From contig NZ_RSEJ01000014.1 of the NCBI RefSeq assembly GCF_009910675.1, forward strand, positions 1 through 64,000: a stretch of 64,000 bases of DNA, written 5' to 3'. Both the position numbers and the translations under genes were made by a program. The notes below the pieces were generated by a model. The model did not search any database, had not been told where the DNA came from, and saw only the letters and a program-made list of their open reading frames with translations. The stretch is from Photobacterium alginatilyticum (lineage in GTDB: Bacteria > Pseudomonadota > Gammaproteobacteria > Enterobacterales > Vibrionaceae). Below, one piece after another: positions 8,154-16,983 of this stretch (its first letter is position 1; each line of letters begins with the position of its first letter).

Positions 8154-8612
8154 ATGGCCAATTGGTTATTTAAAACAGAGCCGGATACATTTTCGATAGA
8201 CACCCTGAAACAGCAAAAAGTTTCCTGCTGGGAGGGTGTTCGTAACTATCAGGCCCGAAATATGATGCGGGACGAGATCAAAACCGGCGATCAGGTGTTT
8301 ATTTACCACTCATCCTGCAAGGATGTCGGGGTGGTCGGTATTGCGACCGTAGTGAAGGAAGCCTACCCGGATCATTTCCAGTTTGATCCGGAGGGGCCGT
8401 ATTACGATCCCAAGTCCGATCCCGATAATCCGCGCTGGGTGATGGTTGATATTGAGTATCAGCGCCACCTGCGTCTGGTGTCGCTCAAACGGATGAAAGC
8501 CAATCCGCTGCTGGCCGGGATGCCGCTGGTCAAGCGCGGCAATCGCCTGAGTATTATGCCAGTGACCGATGCGCAGTGGCAGGAAATCCTGCAGATGACG
8601 GGGCAGTTTTAA
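8154..8612 (+). CDS. EVE domain protein (PUA superfamily)
   Basis: A 152-residue stand-alone EVE domain, the usual length for the family. The signature is clear: WLFKTEPDTFSID at the start, CWEGVRNYQARNMMRDEIKTGD, then FIYHSSCKDVGVVGIATV. EVE domains bind modified bases in DNA or RNA, related to YTH and PUA folds; the bacterial stand-alone form has no settled function. It is divergent from the COG3650 lipoprotein gene and convergent with yigL, so it is probably transcribed alone. Confidence 0.92.
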   Translation: MANWLFKTEPDTFSIDTLKQQKVSCWEGVRNYQARNMMRDEIKTGDQVFIYHSSCKDVGVVGIATVVKEAYPDHFQFDPEGPYYDPKSDPDNPRWVMVDIEYQRHLRLVSLKRMKANPLLAGMPLVKRGNRLSIMPVTDAQWQEILQMTGQF

Positions 8613-8643
8613 AGCGGGTGGTGATAGTAAGGCCGTGATAACA

Positions 8644-8664
8644 ACAGGCTGCCAGGCAGCCTGT
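8644..8664. terminator. Hairpin between EVE gene and yigL
   Basis: A 9-bp perfect stem (ACAGGCTGC/GCAGCCTGT, loop CAG) lies between two convergent genes. It has no strong T tract on either side, so it may be a weak bidirectional terminator. Confidence 0.5.
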
Positions 8665-8680
8665 CGGATATACGTTTGGG

Positions 8681-9478
8681 TTACAACAGGTTGTCGGCCA
8701 GGTAGTGGGCTACGGCCTCTTCGCTGCAAGGACCGATAATTTCATGGTTCGGAAGAGCCTGCTTGACCCTGTCGTGCGCCGTTTCCATGATCACTCCCTT
8801 GCCAGCCATGCTGAGCATTTCGACATCATTCATGCCGTCACCAAAGGCGAGGCAGTCTTTTAGCTCGTAGCCTTTCTCTTTTGCTACCGCTTCAAGCGCA
8901 TGTCCCTTCGAGACATTGGCATCCATCACTTCCAGGCACCAAGGTGTCGAAAAGACGATATTGGTCTGCTGGCCGAAAGCGGCGTTGAAGCGTTCCTCCC
9001 ACTCGACCATTTTCTCGTGATCCTGGTCGTCGCGGATAAAGAAGACTTTGGCGATGCCTTCTAATGGCGGATTGTCGACATCAAATAGTTGATACTGGAA
9101 TGTCTCGTGAAAATCTTTCAGGTATTCGCAGTCGGTATTGAGCAGCCAGTCATCGTTGCGGTAGATATGGATTTTCAGCTCGGGATCCTGCTTCGCCATG
9201 GCAACAATATCGCGGACCACACTTGGTTCCAGATCCTGCTTGTAAATGACTTCTCCCTTGGCGTTATGAACCCGGGCACCATTAGAGGTGATCATATATG
9301 CCGGGATACCCAGTTGTTCGCGCATATCGGCGACATCGATATGGTGGCGGCCTGTGGCAAAGATGAAGGCTTTATCCTGATGATGAAGCTGGTTAATAAC
9401 ATCTTTGGTAAAAGGGGCAATTTTGTGCTCGGGGGTGAGTAAGGTACCGTCTAGATCTGAAGCAACTATCTTATACAT
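8681..9478 (-). CDS. yigL: HAD-IIB (Cof-type) phosphatase YigL
   Basis: A 265-residue haloacid-dehalogenase phosphatase. Motif I is ASDLDGTLLTPEH with Asp8 and Asp10. FATGRHHIDVADMREQL follows, and GDGMNDVEMLSMAGKGVIM supplies motifs III-IV. The sequence tracks E. coli YigL, a sugar-phosphate and pyridoxal-5-phosphate phosphatase that also acts in relief of glucose-phosphate stress. ATG 9478 fits the YigL N-terminus; an in-frame upstream start at 9514 would add an unrelated dozen residues. It lies downstream of pldB on the same strand, the same pairing as in E. coli. Confidence 0.93.
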   Translation of the reverse strand: MYKIVASDLDGTLLTPEHKIAPFTKDVINQLHHQDKAFIFATGRHHIDVADMREQLGIPAYMITSNGARVHNAKGEVIYKQDLEPSVVRDIVAMAKQDPELKIHIYRNDDWLLNTDCEYLKDFHETFQYQLFDVDNPPLEGIAKVFFIRDDQDHEKMVEWEERFNAAFGQQTNIVFSTPWCLEVMDANVSKGHALEAVAKEKGYELKDCLAFGDGMNDVEMLSMAGKGVIMETAHDRVKQALPNHEIIGPCSEEAVAHYLADNLL

Positions 9479-9578
9479 GGAAACTCTCGGAACAATGAAT
9501 AGGACTCTCACCACCCCTGGGGATAGGGAGTAATAAGATTCATATTAAACCAGATCGCCTGCGAAAAAAGGGGTTAAT

Positions 9579-10580
9579 TTATCCTACAATCTCTTCCGCC
9601 TTCCAAAAATGGTTGATAATTGCCGCAAGAACAGGGTGGCGGTATTTGTCGACCTCGAACAGGAGTTCGTGGCGCGCTCCTTCGATAACGGTTAGCTGGC
9701 AGGAGCGGTTGGCTTGCTGCATCGCCTGGCAAAATAGGTTGTGCGCCTGGTTATCGACAATGTTGTCGTCACTTCCCTGCAGCAGCAGGATTGGGGTGGT
9801 GATGTTGGGAGCCTGCTCGATGCACTGCTTGGCCGCTGCGATCCCCTGCCAAACCCAGCGGGCACTCGGGCCGCCGATTTTGAGCTCGGGCTTTTGTTCA
9901 TACAGATCGCGGAACCACTGATAGCGGATCTGGCTTTGGCAAAGCGGGTTGTCGGCAAATGGCTTGGGATAATACGGCACCTGGCCGGGCGCGTAGTCCG
10001 GCTGCCGCTGGAGCTGTTCGACGACACGGGCCAGTGGCGAGGCAATGGGTTTCATCCAGTTGTTGATATTGATCCCGTGCATCGGGGCGCTGAGTACAGC
10101 ACGGTCTATCAGGGAAGGGTGCTTGGCCATGAATAGGCTGCCGATGGTGCCGCCCATTGAGTGGGCCAGCATAAAGTGTTGCTGGTAGCCTTTGGGAGCA
10201 ATAACAGTATCAAAGAAGGTCTTGAGATCGCTGACGTAGTGGTCAAATTCCTCGATATGGCCCAGTTCGGTGTCTTCGGCCAAACGGTCTGAGACGCCCT
10301 GACCGCGATGATCCAGGGCAAAAACATCATAGCCTTGTTGCACCAGATCATAAAAAAGCTCCTGGTATTTCCAGTAGCTTTCGATCCGGCCGTTGACCAC
10401 GATAATAGCCTTGTCATGGTTGTATCCGGTAAGGCTGACCCAGCCGACGTTAAGCTGATCAACGCCCTGAAACATGCCCTCTAGGCGGTGTTGCCAGAGC
10501 TCGGCAACGGGACCTGCCATGGTATCGCTAAACTGAGATTCCTGTGAAAAATTAAAGTAGTGCGGTGGTTGAACAGTCAT
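9579..10580 (-). CDS. pldB: Lysophospholipase L2
   Basis: A 333-residue alpha/beta hydrolase matching E. coli PldB (340). The nucleophile elbow is MLAHSMGGTIG, with Ser in AHSMG where the first Gly of GxSxG is replaced. A catalytic Asp fits LLQGSDDNIVDN and a His fits EGARHELLFEVD. PldB deacylates 2-acyl-lysophospholipids at the inner membrane. It is followed by yigL and is divergent from rhtB; rhtB-pldB-yigL is conserved synteny with E. coli. The 242-base gap to rhtB must hold both promoters. Confidence 0.93.
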   Translation of the reverse strand: MTVQPPHYFNFSQESQFSDTMAGPVAELWQHRLEGMFQGVDQLNVGWVSLTGYNHDKAIIVVNGRIESYWKYQELFYDLVQQGYDVFALDHRGQGVSDRLAEDTELGHIEEFDHYVSDLKTFFDTVIAPKGYQQHFMLAHSMGGTIGSLFMAKHPSLIDRAVLSAPMHGININNWMKPIASPLARVVEQLQRQPDYAPGQVPYYPKPFADNPLCQSQIRYQWFRDLYEQKPELKIGGPSARWVWQGIAAAKQCIEQAPNITTPILLLQGSDDNIVDNQAHNLFCQAMQQANRSCQLTVIEGARHELLFEVDKYRHPVLAAIINHFWKAEEIVG

Positions 10581-10822
10581 GGCTTTTCTCAGCGTAATGA
10601 AATAGAAAATAGGGTGTTGCGTGTGGTCAGTCGCTAGGGCTTATGGCAAATCTAAGTTCAGTATAACGTAAAGTGGTCGCCTTCTTTAAGCGAGTGTGAG
10701 TTGCTTTAGTGATTGAACTACTGTTAACTTGTAGCCGTTTTATGCATTAGAGAAGAATAATGCCTGATTAGCTGGGCAATTATTTTGCATAATAGGCGTT
10801 TCACAGGGTAGGGAGAGCAAGA

Positions 10823-11440
10823 GTGAGTATCGAAGTTTGGTTGGCTTATCTGGCGACGGCGATAGTATTTAGTTTGGCCCCGGGCTCAGGTACGGTCAAC
10901 TCAATCAGCAACGGCATGGTCTACGGCTGGCGCAAGTCTCTGGCTTCAATCCTGGGGTTGCAGGTCGGCCTGGCGTTTCACCTCTTGCTGGTGGGCGTGG
11001 GGTTGGGCGCGATTGTGGCCAAGTCTGCGACGGCATTTACTCTGATCAAGTGGGTCGGGGTGGTTTATCTGGTCTGGCTCGGTATTCAGAAGTGGCGGGA
11101 GAAGGCATCGCTGAACGTCGAGGCGAATGATGTCCAGGTCTCGGCCAGGCAGTTGTTTCGTCAGGCTGTCATGGTGAATTTGACCAACCCCAAAACGATT
11201 GTTTTTCTGGTAGCCCTGTTTCCTCAGTTCCTGAATCCGGCTGAGCCGCAGATGCTGCAACTAACGGTGCTGGGGATCACAACCTTGGTGATTGATACTG
11301 TTGTAATGTTGTTTTATGTCACCCTGGCGTCAAAGCTCACAATGTATATTCGCTCAGCCAAAGTGATGGACGGATTAAATCGTCTGTTTGGTTCGATGTT
11401 TATTGGCTGCGGCGCCTTGCTCGCCTCGGCCAAAGCTTGA
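10823..11440 (+). CDS. rhtB: Homoserine/homoserine lactone efflux protein
   Basis: A 205-residue LysE/RhtB-superfamily exporter with six predicted membrane segments. The N-terminal signature LAPGSGTVNSISNGMVYGW and the central VNLTNPKTIVFLVALFPQF are typical. RhtB pumps out homoserine and related amino acids. The start is GTG 10823, with AGGGAGAG about eight bases upstream. The neighbourhood with pldB and yigL matches E. coli, which supports RhtB over other family members. An extended -10-like CATAAT lies at 10788-10793. Confidence 0.9.
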   Translation: MSIEVWLAYLATAIVFSLAPGSGTVNSISNGMVYGWRKSLASILGLQVGLAFHLLLVGVGLGAIVAKSATAFTLIKWVGVVYLVWLGIQKWREKASLNVEANDVQVSARQLFRQAVMVNLTNPKTIVFLVALFPQFLNPAEPQMLQLTVLGITTLVIDTVVMLFYVTLASKLTMYIRSAKVMDGLNRLFGSMFIGCGALLASAKA

Positions 11441-11526
11441 CTATTCAGCCCACAGAACAGGGGCTGTTATAATTAGGTTAGATATTTTAATTATATTTCA
11501 AACCATTAAGGAACCACGCAGGCATC

Positions 11527-12762
11527 ATGTATTCCTATGTCGCACGTCAGCCAATTTTTAACCGTCAGCAACGGACCGTCGGGTACGAGCTGCTGTTTCG
11601 CGACGGGGAGAGCAATGCATTTCCTGTTATCGAGGCGAACAAGGCGACGTGTCGGCTGCTGGTGGAAAATTACATGGCGGTTGGCGATAACCCGGCGACA
11701 GCCGGTCAGCGGACATTTATCAACTTTCCCTATGAGAGCCTGATCCGCCTGCTTCCTATGCTTCTGCCGAAGCGGAAAGTGATCATTGAGGTACTCGAGA
11801 GCTGTGCGCCGGATGAAGAGCTGTTTGTGGCGATTAAATACCTCTATCGCCAGGGCTATGTGATCGCCCTGGATGACTTCGAGATGTCGCCGCCGTGGCA
11901 GCGATTCTTGCCCTATGTGCACATCATCAAGCTGGACTTGATGAAAATCGGCATCGAGCAGGCGTGCGAGTTCGTCAATCAGCACCGTGACCGCAAGCTT
12001 AAGTTTCTGGCCGAAAAAGTGGAAACCCGCCAAGATTATGCCGCTGCCTATGAGGCCGGGTTTCAATTTTTCCAGGGTTATTACTTCAGCAAGCCGGAGA
12101 TGCTCAAAAATCGCCAAGTCGAACCGGAAAAGCTGACTACTGTGCGCCTGCTGCAGGAGATCTGCCGTGAGCCGGTGGACTTTAACCGGGTCGAGAAGAT
12201 CATCAGCAGCGATGTTTCGCTGTCCTACCTGCTATTGCGCTACGTTAATGCAGCGGCTCATCGCACCATTGAACCTATCAGCTCGTTTAAGCAGGCACTG
12301 GTTTATCTCGGTGAGGATAAAATTAAAATGTTCGTCAGTGCCGTGGCAACGGCACATGCGGCGATCGATAAGCCCAGAGAGCTGTACTCGTTGTCACTGC
12401 AACGGGCCAGAATGTGCGAGATGCTGGCGGCCAGCAGCCGACAGGCTGTTGAAAAGGACAAGGCATTTTTGACCGGGCTGTTTTCGCTGCTTGATGCCTT
12501 GCTGGATAACTCGCTGGAGCAACTGCTGACCCTGCTGCCGCTCGAGCCGGATGTGCGGGATGCCCTGCTAAACCGCCAGGGAGCGCTGGGCCGGATACTG
12601 GCCCTGCTTGATGCCTACGAGCAGGCTGACTGGGAGACGGTCGGTATTCATTGCCAGGCGCTGGGGATCAGAGAGGAACTGGTGGCTAAAACCTATCAGC
12701 ATGCCCTGCAGTGGTCTTCCCAGTATCTAGATACTTCTCCCAACCCGGACTCAACAGCCTGA
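11527..12762 (+). CDS. EAL-HDOD (YuxH-family) signalling protein with degenerate EAL domain
   Basis: A 411-residue protein with an N-terminal EAL-like domain (about 1-200) and a C-terminal HDOD domain (about 205-400), the YuxH architecture. The EAL signature is GYELLFR, so the Glu survives, but later active-site motifs are altered: DDFEMS instead of DDFGTG and AEKVET instead of AEGVET. The C-terminal QGYYFSKP motif is kept. Active cyclic-di-GMP hydrolysis is doubtful; binding or protein interaction is more likely. HDOD proteins often act in regulation of motility or stress. A -10-like TATAAT is at 11468-11473. Confidence 0.9.
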   Translation: MYSYVARQPIFNRQQRTVGYELLFRDGESNAFPVIEANKATCRLLVENYMAVGDNPATAGQRTFINFPYESLIRLLPMLLPKRKVIIEVLESCAPDEELFVAIKYLYRQGYVIALDDFEMSPPWQRFLPYVHIIKLDLMKIGIEQACEFVNQHRDRKLKFLAEKVETRQDYAAAYEAGFQFFQGYYFSKPEMLKNRQVEPEKLTTVRLLQEICREPVDFNRVEKIISSDVSLSYLLLRYVNAAAHRTIEPISSFKQALVYLGEDKIKMFVSAVATAHAAIDKPRELYSLSLQRARMCEMLAASSRQAVEKDKAFLTGLFSLLDALLDNSLEQLLTLLPLEPDVRDALLNRQGALGRILALLDAYEQADWETVGIHCQALGIREELVAKTYQHALQWSSQYLDTSPNPDSTA

Positions 12763-12856
12763 TAATCGCTGATCGATAATTCTTTTTTGAAAAGTCGGTG
12801 GCATTGCTGATGTGCCTGATCGTGGTGTCGCTGCGTTAGTTAGTGGGTGCTAACTT

Positions 12857-13708
12857 CTAAGGCGAGCGTTTTTCGACGGCATATTGGCTTAGTACCTTGA
12901 CGGCAGCTGTCAGGGCGGGGTTGAGAGTTTTGTTTGAGGGATAACACAGTCCAAGCCGACGGAACATTCGCGGCCCGTCCAGCGGAACGGTGACCAGCTG
13001 GTTGGCCGTTTCCAGCACCCCGGTCGGCAGAAAAGAGATCCCCAGCCCGGCCTGTACCAGGTGCATTACCTGGGTTTTGTGCTCGGCCTTGGCGACCAGG
13101 TTTACGGCGAGCCCGTCACAGGCCAGCAGGCCGATGGTCTGCTGGTGGGCTTCGCAAGGCGGACATTCGATGAAATCATGCTGGTGGAGCTGCTCCGGCG
13201 GTACCTTTTCCATGCTTGCCAGCGGGTGCTCGGGTGGCATGCACAATACATAGTCCTCATCCCACAGCGGCAGGAAGATTTCGTCTTCGGCCTTGAACAT
13301 ATCCAGGGTCAGGCGCGCATCGGCAGGGGCATCGTGATCGACCATTTCTAACAATAAGTTAGGGATCTGCTGCTTGAGCTGGGCCAGTACCCCGGCCAAC
13401 TGCGATTGGCTTAGATCGGGAAAGTTGGCCAGCTTGAGTGGCAGGCATTCGGTGCGCTGCTGAAACAGCTGCGGCAGGCGGTTGATATCGCCCAGCAGCC
13501 GGATCGCCAGCGGGTAGAGGTAATGAGCCTCGTCGGTCAGATCGACCCCTTTCTTATGGCGGACAAACAGCGGGGTGTTGAGCTCGGCTTCCAGTTGCTT
13601 GATGGCGTTGGAGATAGAAGGTTGCGAGACAAAGCAGCGTTCGGCTGCAAGAGTGATGTTCTTCTCTTCGTAGACGGCAACAAAAAAGCGCAGCAGGCGT
13701 AAGTCCAT
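12857..13708 (-). CDS. LysR-family transcriptional regulator
   Basis: A 283-residue LysR regulator. The winged helix-turn-helix occupies the first 60 residues (LRFFVAVYEEKNITLAAE, then CFVSQPSISNAIKQLE), and the rest is a periplasmic-binding-like effector domain. ATG 13708 starts directly at the helix-turn-helix as is usual; the frame is open to 13771 but has no better ribosome site there. It is divergent from a short-chain dehydrogenase gene, the classic arrangement in which the regulator controls its neighbour. A CATA-N9-TATG inverted repeat (13769-13785) lies 60-77 bases upstream of its start and could be a binding site. Confidence 0.9.
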   Translation of the reverse strand: MDLRLLRFFVAVYEEKNITLAAERCFVSQPSISNAIKQLEAELNTPLFVRHKKGVDLTDEAHYLYPLAIRLLGDINRLPQLFQQRTECLPLKLANFPDLSQSQLAGVLAQLKQQIPNLLLEMVDHDAPADARLTLDMFKAEDEIFLPLWDEDYVLCMPPEHPLASMEKVPPEQLHQHDFIECPPCEAHQQTIGLLACDGLAVNLVAKAEHKTQVMHLVQAGLGISFLPTGVLETANQLVTVPLDGPRMFRRLGLCYPSNKTLNPALTAAVKVLSQYAVEKRSP

Positions 13709-13900
13709 AAGGGAAAACTCGTTGGGGATCAGATGGTCATGATACCAAACAGAATAGCGCAATCTATCCATAGCTAAAATTTATGATAAGCAGAAAAAAA
13801 GGATATTTTTCCTGAACAGCACAGCCCGATATAGTAGCGCCATCAACTGAATGCCGGCCGTTGATGACATCTCTACTATCTACTAGCAAAGGGTTTCATT

Positions 13901-14623
13901 ATGTCTAAGTCTCTAATTGTGATCACAGGTGCAAGTTCAGGTATCGGCGAAGCAACGGCACGTAAGCTGTCTGCAGAAGGCCACCCTCTATTGTTACTGG
14001 CTCGTCGTATTGATCGGCTGGAAGCGTTGCAGCTGCCGAATGTATTGTGTCGTCAGGTGGATGTCACCGATGCCGACGCCTTCGCTGCAGCGATCAAAGA
14101 AGCCGAAGCGCAGTTCGGGCCGGTAGACTGCCTGATCAATAACGCAGGTGTGATGTTGCTTGGCCTGGCCCATGAGCAGGATCCCGCAGAGTGGAAAACT
14201 ATGTTCGATGTGAATGTGATGGGGCTGCTTAACGGCATTCACGCTGTACTGGCCGATATGAAGGCGCGCCAGCACGGTACCGTGATCAATATCAGTTCGG
14301 TTGCCGGCCGCAAGACTTTTCCGAGCCACGCTGCCTACTGCGGCACCAAGTTTGCAGTTCATGCCATCACAGAGAATATCCGTGAAGAAGTGGCCGACGA
14401 CAACGTACGTTTTATTACAATTGCGCCGGGGGCGGTAGAAACGGAGCTGCTAAGCCACACAACCAATGATGAGATCAAGGCGGGTTATGAAGAGTGGAAA
14501 GACGGCATGGGCGGGGTGATTGCACCGCAGGATATTGCCAATGCCATCAGCTTTGCCTACCAGCAGCCGCAGAACTTGTGTATTCGCGAGATCGTTCTGG
14601 CTGCAACCCGTCAGCAGCCATAA
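13901..14623 (+). CDS. Short-chain dehydrogenase/reductase
   Basis: A 240-residue classical SDR oxidoreductase. The cofactor loop is TGASSGIG (residues 10-17), the NNAG motif follows, and the catalytic Ser-Tyr-Lys triad is in NISSVAG and AAYCGTKFA. LARRIDR after the second strand, with Arg residues, suggests NADP(H) preference. The set resembles the YdfG/3-hydroxy acid group, but the substrate cannot be read. It is divergent from the LysR gene, which probably regulates it. Confidence 0.9.
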   Translation: MSKSLIVITGASSGIGEATARKLSAEGHPLLLLARRIDRLEALQLPNVLCRQVDVTDADAFAAAIKEAEAQFGPVDCLINNAGVMLLGLAHEQDPAEWKTMFDVNVMGLLNGIHAVLADMKARQHGTVINISSVAGRKTFPSHAAYCGTKFAVHAITENIREEVADDNVRFITIAPGAVETELLSHTTNDEIKAGYEEWKDGMGGVIAPQDIANAISFAYQQPQNLCIREIVLAATRQQP

Positions 14624-14651
14624 TGTCAGCATTCTGTGAGTAATTGATGAA

Positions 14652-14683
14652 AGCCGGAGTCAGTTCAGGTACTTACTCCGGCT
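14652..14683 (+). terminator. Hairpin downstream of the SDR gene
   Basis: A 9-bp perfect stem (AGCCGGAGT/ACTCCGGCT) with a 14-base loop lies 28 bases past the SDR stop. There is no T run, so termination strength is doubtful. Confidence 0.45.
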
Positions 14684-14773
14684 GACTGCTATATTAGACA
14701 GTATTGGCAAGCCATGAGGCTGACTGTCGATACCGGATGAGAAGCAGGCTTAATACTTACAGGAGACCAACGG

Positions 14774-15778
14774 GTGAGGCAGAAGGTTGTCTTTTTTGAT
14801 TTACTTCGCTGTATCGCGGCGATAGCCGTTGTCGTTATCCATGTTCTCGGCCCCTACCGTGATCAGCTGGGTGTGATCTCCGACAGCGCCTGGATCACTG
14901 CGACAAGCTTCAATAGCTTTAGCCGCTGGGCTGTCCCGGTCTTTATCATGATCAGCGGTGCGCTAATGCTGAGTGACACCCGAGAGTTTGATGCGAAATA
15001 TTATGTCAAACGGCGTCTTGGCAAGGTGTTGGTCCCTTTCTTGGTATGGTCTGTTTTTTATGCGTTGCTGGCGGGCCTGACCGCTGCTGGCTATGATGGT
15101 GCTACCGCGCTGGAGACACTCAAAGCCCTGCCCGAACATGAAACCTACTATCACCTTGGCTTCTTTTACTATTTTATTCCGCTGTATTTTGTGGTGCCGT
15201 TCCTTCAATACTATGTTCGGCAAACCGACCGCACCGGTACCATTGCGCTTACTTCTGTCTGGCTGGTACTGACCACGCTGTTCCTGTTCAGGGTTGATGG
15301 CTTCTGGAGCCATCAGCTGATTTTATATAGCGGGTACTTACTTCTTGGTTATTGCCTGTTCCAGCTTCAGTGGCCGGCATTGAAATGGTTGGTTGTTGCG
15401 GGGGGAGCGGGACTGCTGCTGACCGATTATATGGTGGTGAGTAACAGCTTTTCGGCCGGGGAATATACCGTTGGCCGCTGGATGTCCTACAAAACACTCA
15501 ACACCGCCTGTATCGCGGCGATGATTTTTGCCTTGTGTCGTCATTATGGCGAAAGGTTGAGCCAGGCCTGGCTCGGGCGCATCGCTTTCATGAGCCGTTA
15601 TAGCCTTGGCATCTATCTGCTGCATCCGATATTTCTCTGGCCGGTGCGTGAGTTCGATCTGTATTTTGCCCATCCGTTGATCATGATCCCGTTCTGGACC
15701 CTGATTTGTACCGGATTGGCACTGACGGCCAGCTGGATGCTGGCAAAGAGCGCCAAGACAGCCTGGCTGGTGCCCTAG
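14774..15778 (+). CDS. Membrane acyltransferase (Acyltransferase_3 / OafA-like)
   Basis: A 334-residue integral membrane protein with about ten predicted transmembrane segments. It opens FDLLRCIAAIAVVVIHV, carrying the Arg and His typical of the acyltransferase-3 family, which transfers acetyl or succinyl groups to surface sugars. A late YSLGIYLLHPIFLW is also family-typical. The start is GTG 14774 with AGGAGA seven bases upstream. It stands alone, without polysaccharide genes nearby, so the acceptor is unknown. Confidence 0.87.
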   Translation: MRQKVVFFDLLRCIAAIAVVVIHVLGPYRDQLGVISDSAWITATSFNSFSRWAVPVFIMISGALMLSDTREFDAKYYVKRRLGKVLVPFLVWSVFYALLAGLTAAGYDGATALETLKALPEHETYYHLGFFYYFIPLYFVVPFLQYYVRQTDRTGTIALTSVWLVLTTLFLFRVDGFWSHQLILYSGYLLLGYCLFQLQWPALKWLVVAGGAGLLLTDYMVVSNSFSAGEYTVGRWMSYKTLNTACIAAMIFALCRHYGERLSQAWLGRIAFMSRYSLGIYLLHPIFLWPVREFDLYFAHPLIMIPFWTLICTGLALTASWMLAKSAKTAWLVP

Positions 15779-15804
15779 AGCCTCCTGTCAGTTGGGGACC
15801 AGGA

Positions 15805-16137
15805 TTAGTCTCGGGCCAGGGCGAAGTGTATAAACGAAAGCCCTTTATAGGTCATGATGCCGCGATCGCCCGGGTTGAGGGCATGGTAGTAATGTATGCC
15901 GACCATGAATTCGCGTTTGGGGCCGCCTTTGGTCGGCTGAACATAAATCCAGTACTCTTCGTTGTCGTCACCGGGCTGGGCACCGATGACCGGTACGCTT
16001 TGCTTGGCGAGGATCTCGACTTCAATTTTCTTTTCGGGGGCGTTTTCGCCTTGCACGTGGCGGCGATAGAAGCGGATGAAATAAACAAATGAAATCACGA
16101 ACAGGATGGCAACAGCCAGCACAATCCCTATTGGCAT
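15805..16137 (-). CDS. yhhM: DUF2500 membrane protein YhhM
   Basis: A 110-residue protein with one N-terminal membrane helix (about 4-22) and a small soluble beta domain. It fits the DUF2500 family, of which E. coli YhhM is a member. ATG 16137 has AAGGAG seven bases upstream; a TTG directly before it is less likely. In E. coli yhhM sits with rsmD-yhhL and yhhN; the same four genes occur here within 5 kb but are rearranged. Function unknown. Confidence 0.85.
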   Translation of the reverse strand: MPIGIVLAVAILFVISFVYFIRFYRRHVQGENAPEKKIEVEILAKQSVPVIGAQPGDDNEEYWIYVQPTKGGPKREFMVGIHYYHALNPGDRGIMTYKGLSFIHFALARD

Positions 16138-16393
16138 CAATGTACTCCTTGGTTAGCCGGACAATCCGGTCGAGAGTATTATCATTGAATGCCGTGTCCG
16201 GCAGTACATCCGAAGTGATAAATCGTGACTGCTACAAGGTTTTCTCTGTAGGGAAAGAAGCGGTTATTCCCTGAGGAAATACAATTAGTTCGTTATCGCT
16301 GTGTGGAAACCGGTGTAAATCAGTGTCAGCAGGCTTTGCAAGGACTTTAAGTCACGATAAGGTAAGTAGAAAGAGCAGAAAGGAGATCGGCGT

Positions 16394-16759
16394 ATGGCCA
16401 ATATTGAGTTAGTTGTTACGCGCTCAAGGCGGATTGAGCACTTACTGCGTGAGCATTATCATGCTGAAGGCAAGGGCCTGCATCAGCTTATTACCAGCTG
16501 TGAGGAGCGCCTGCCTCATGAAATTATCCCCAAACTCCGTTTTGTGGCATCGGTGCGGAATAAAACCGTACATGAAGAAGGTTATCAGCTGGATGACAAG
16601 CCGGGTTTTCTGGCTGCTTGCCGGGACTGCGAAGATGAACTGACACCCCGCAGCGGCCGCTTTGTCTGGACGGTGGCTGCCCTGGTCGTGTTGGGGTTTA
16701 CCGCATTGGCTGTCTGGTTCTATTCAGAGCATTGGCACCGTATCAACCTTACTCCCTGA
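16394..16759 (+). CDS. Small HEPN/DUF4145-like protein with a C-terminal membrane anchor
   Basis: A 121-residue protein that I cannot name. The soluble part (1-85) is predicted helical and contains SVRNKTVHEEGY, an RNxxxH pattern (R-N-K-T-V-H) like the catalytic or core motif of HEPN folds, in a DUF4145-like setting. Residues 92-111 form one transmembrane helix (VAALVVLGFTALAVWFY), leaving a very short tail. It would be tethered to the inner membrane with the helical domain probably cytoplasmic. GGAGATCGGCGT precedes the ATG. A bidirectional terminator follows at 16858-16887. No toxin-antitoxin partner is adjacent. Confidence 0.7.
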   Translation: MANIELVVTRSRRIEHLLREHYHAEGKGLHQLITSCEERLPHEIIPKLRFVASVRNKTVHEEGYQLDDKPGFLAACRDCEDELTPRSGRFVWTVAALVVLGFTALAVWFYSEHWHRINLTP

Positions 16760-16857
16760 CGCGAATAGTGAACACCACCAACGGTTAATTGCTTACCCCT
16801 TTCCGCTGTTTGCCCGATGTTGCGGGCTGAATCTTCCTGCCGTTACCTGCTAAGACG

Positions 16858-16887
16858 AAAAAAGGTGCCTATTGGCACCTTTTTTTG
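16858..16887. terminator. Bidirectional terminator
   Basis: A 12-bp stem (AAAAAAGGTGCC/GGCACCTTTTTT) with loop TATT ends in T runs on both strands. It separates the HEPN-like gene (+) from the small membrane-peptide gene (-). Confidence 0.9.
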
Positions 16888-16902
16888 AATTTTGTATTTT
16901 GC

Positions 16903-16983
16903 TTAGTAGATAACAGGCAGCGTCATTAAACCGACAACCACTGCGATCATCATAAGCCCTTGTTTTTGAGATGTTGTGAACAT
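16903..16983 (-). CDS. Putative 26-residue membrane peptide
   Basis: On the minus strand an ATG (16983) opens a 26-codon frame ending in TAA: MFTTSQKQG, then LMMIAVVVGLMTLPVIY. A GAGGAT ribosome site lies about eight bases upstream, and a strong terminator starts 16 bases after the stop, exactly as for a dedicated transcript. The peptide is a short polar head plus one transmembrane helix, like the many tiny inner-membrane proteins of enterics (YnhF is of similar size). I see no convincing similarity to a named one. The well-placed ribosome site, stop and terminator argue against chance. Confidence 0.6.
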   Translation of the reverse strand: MFTTSQKQGLMMIAVVVGLMTLPVIY

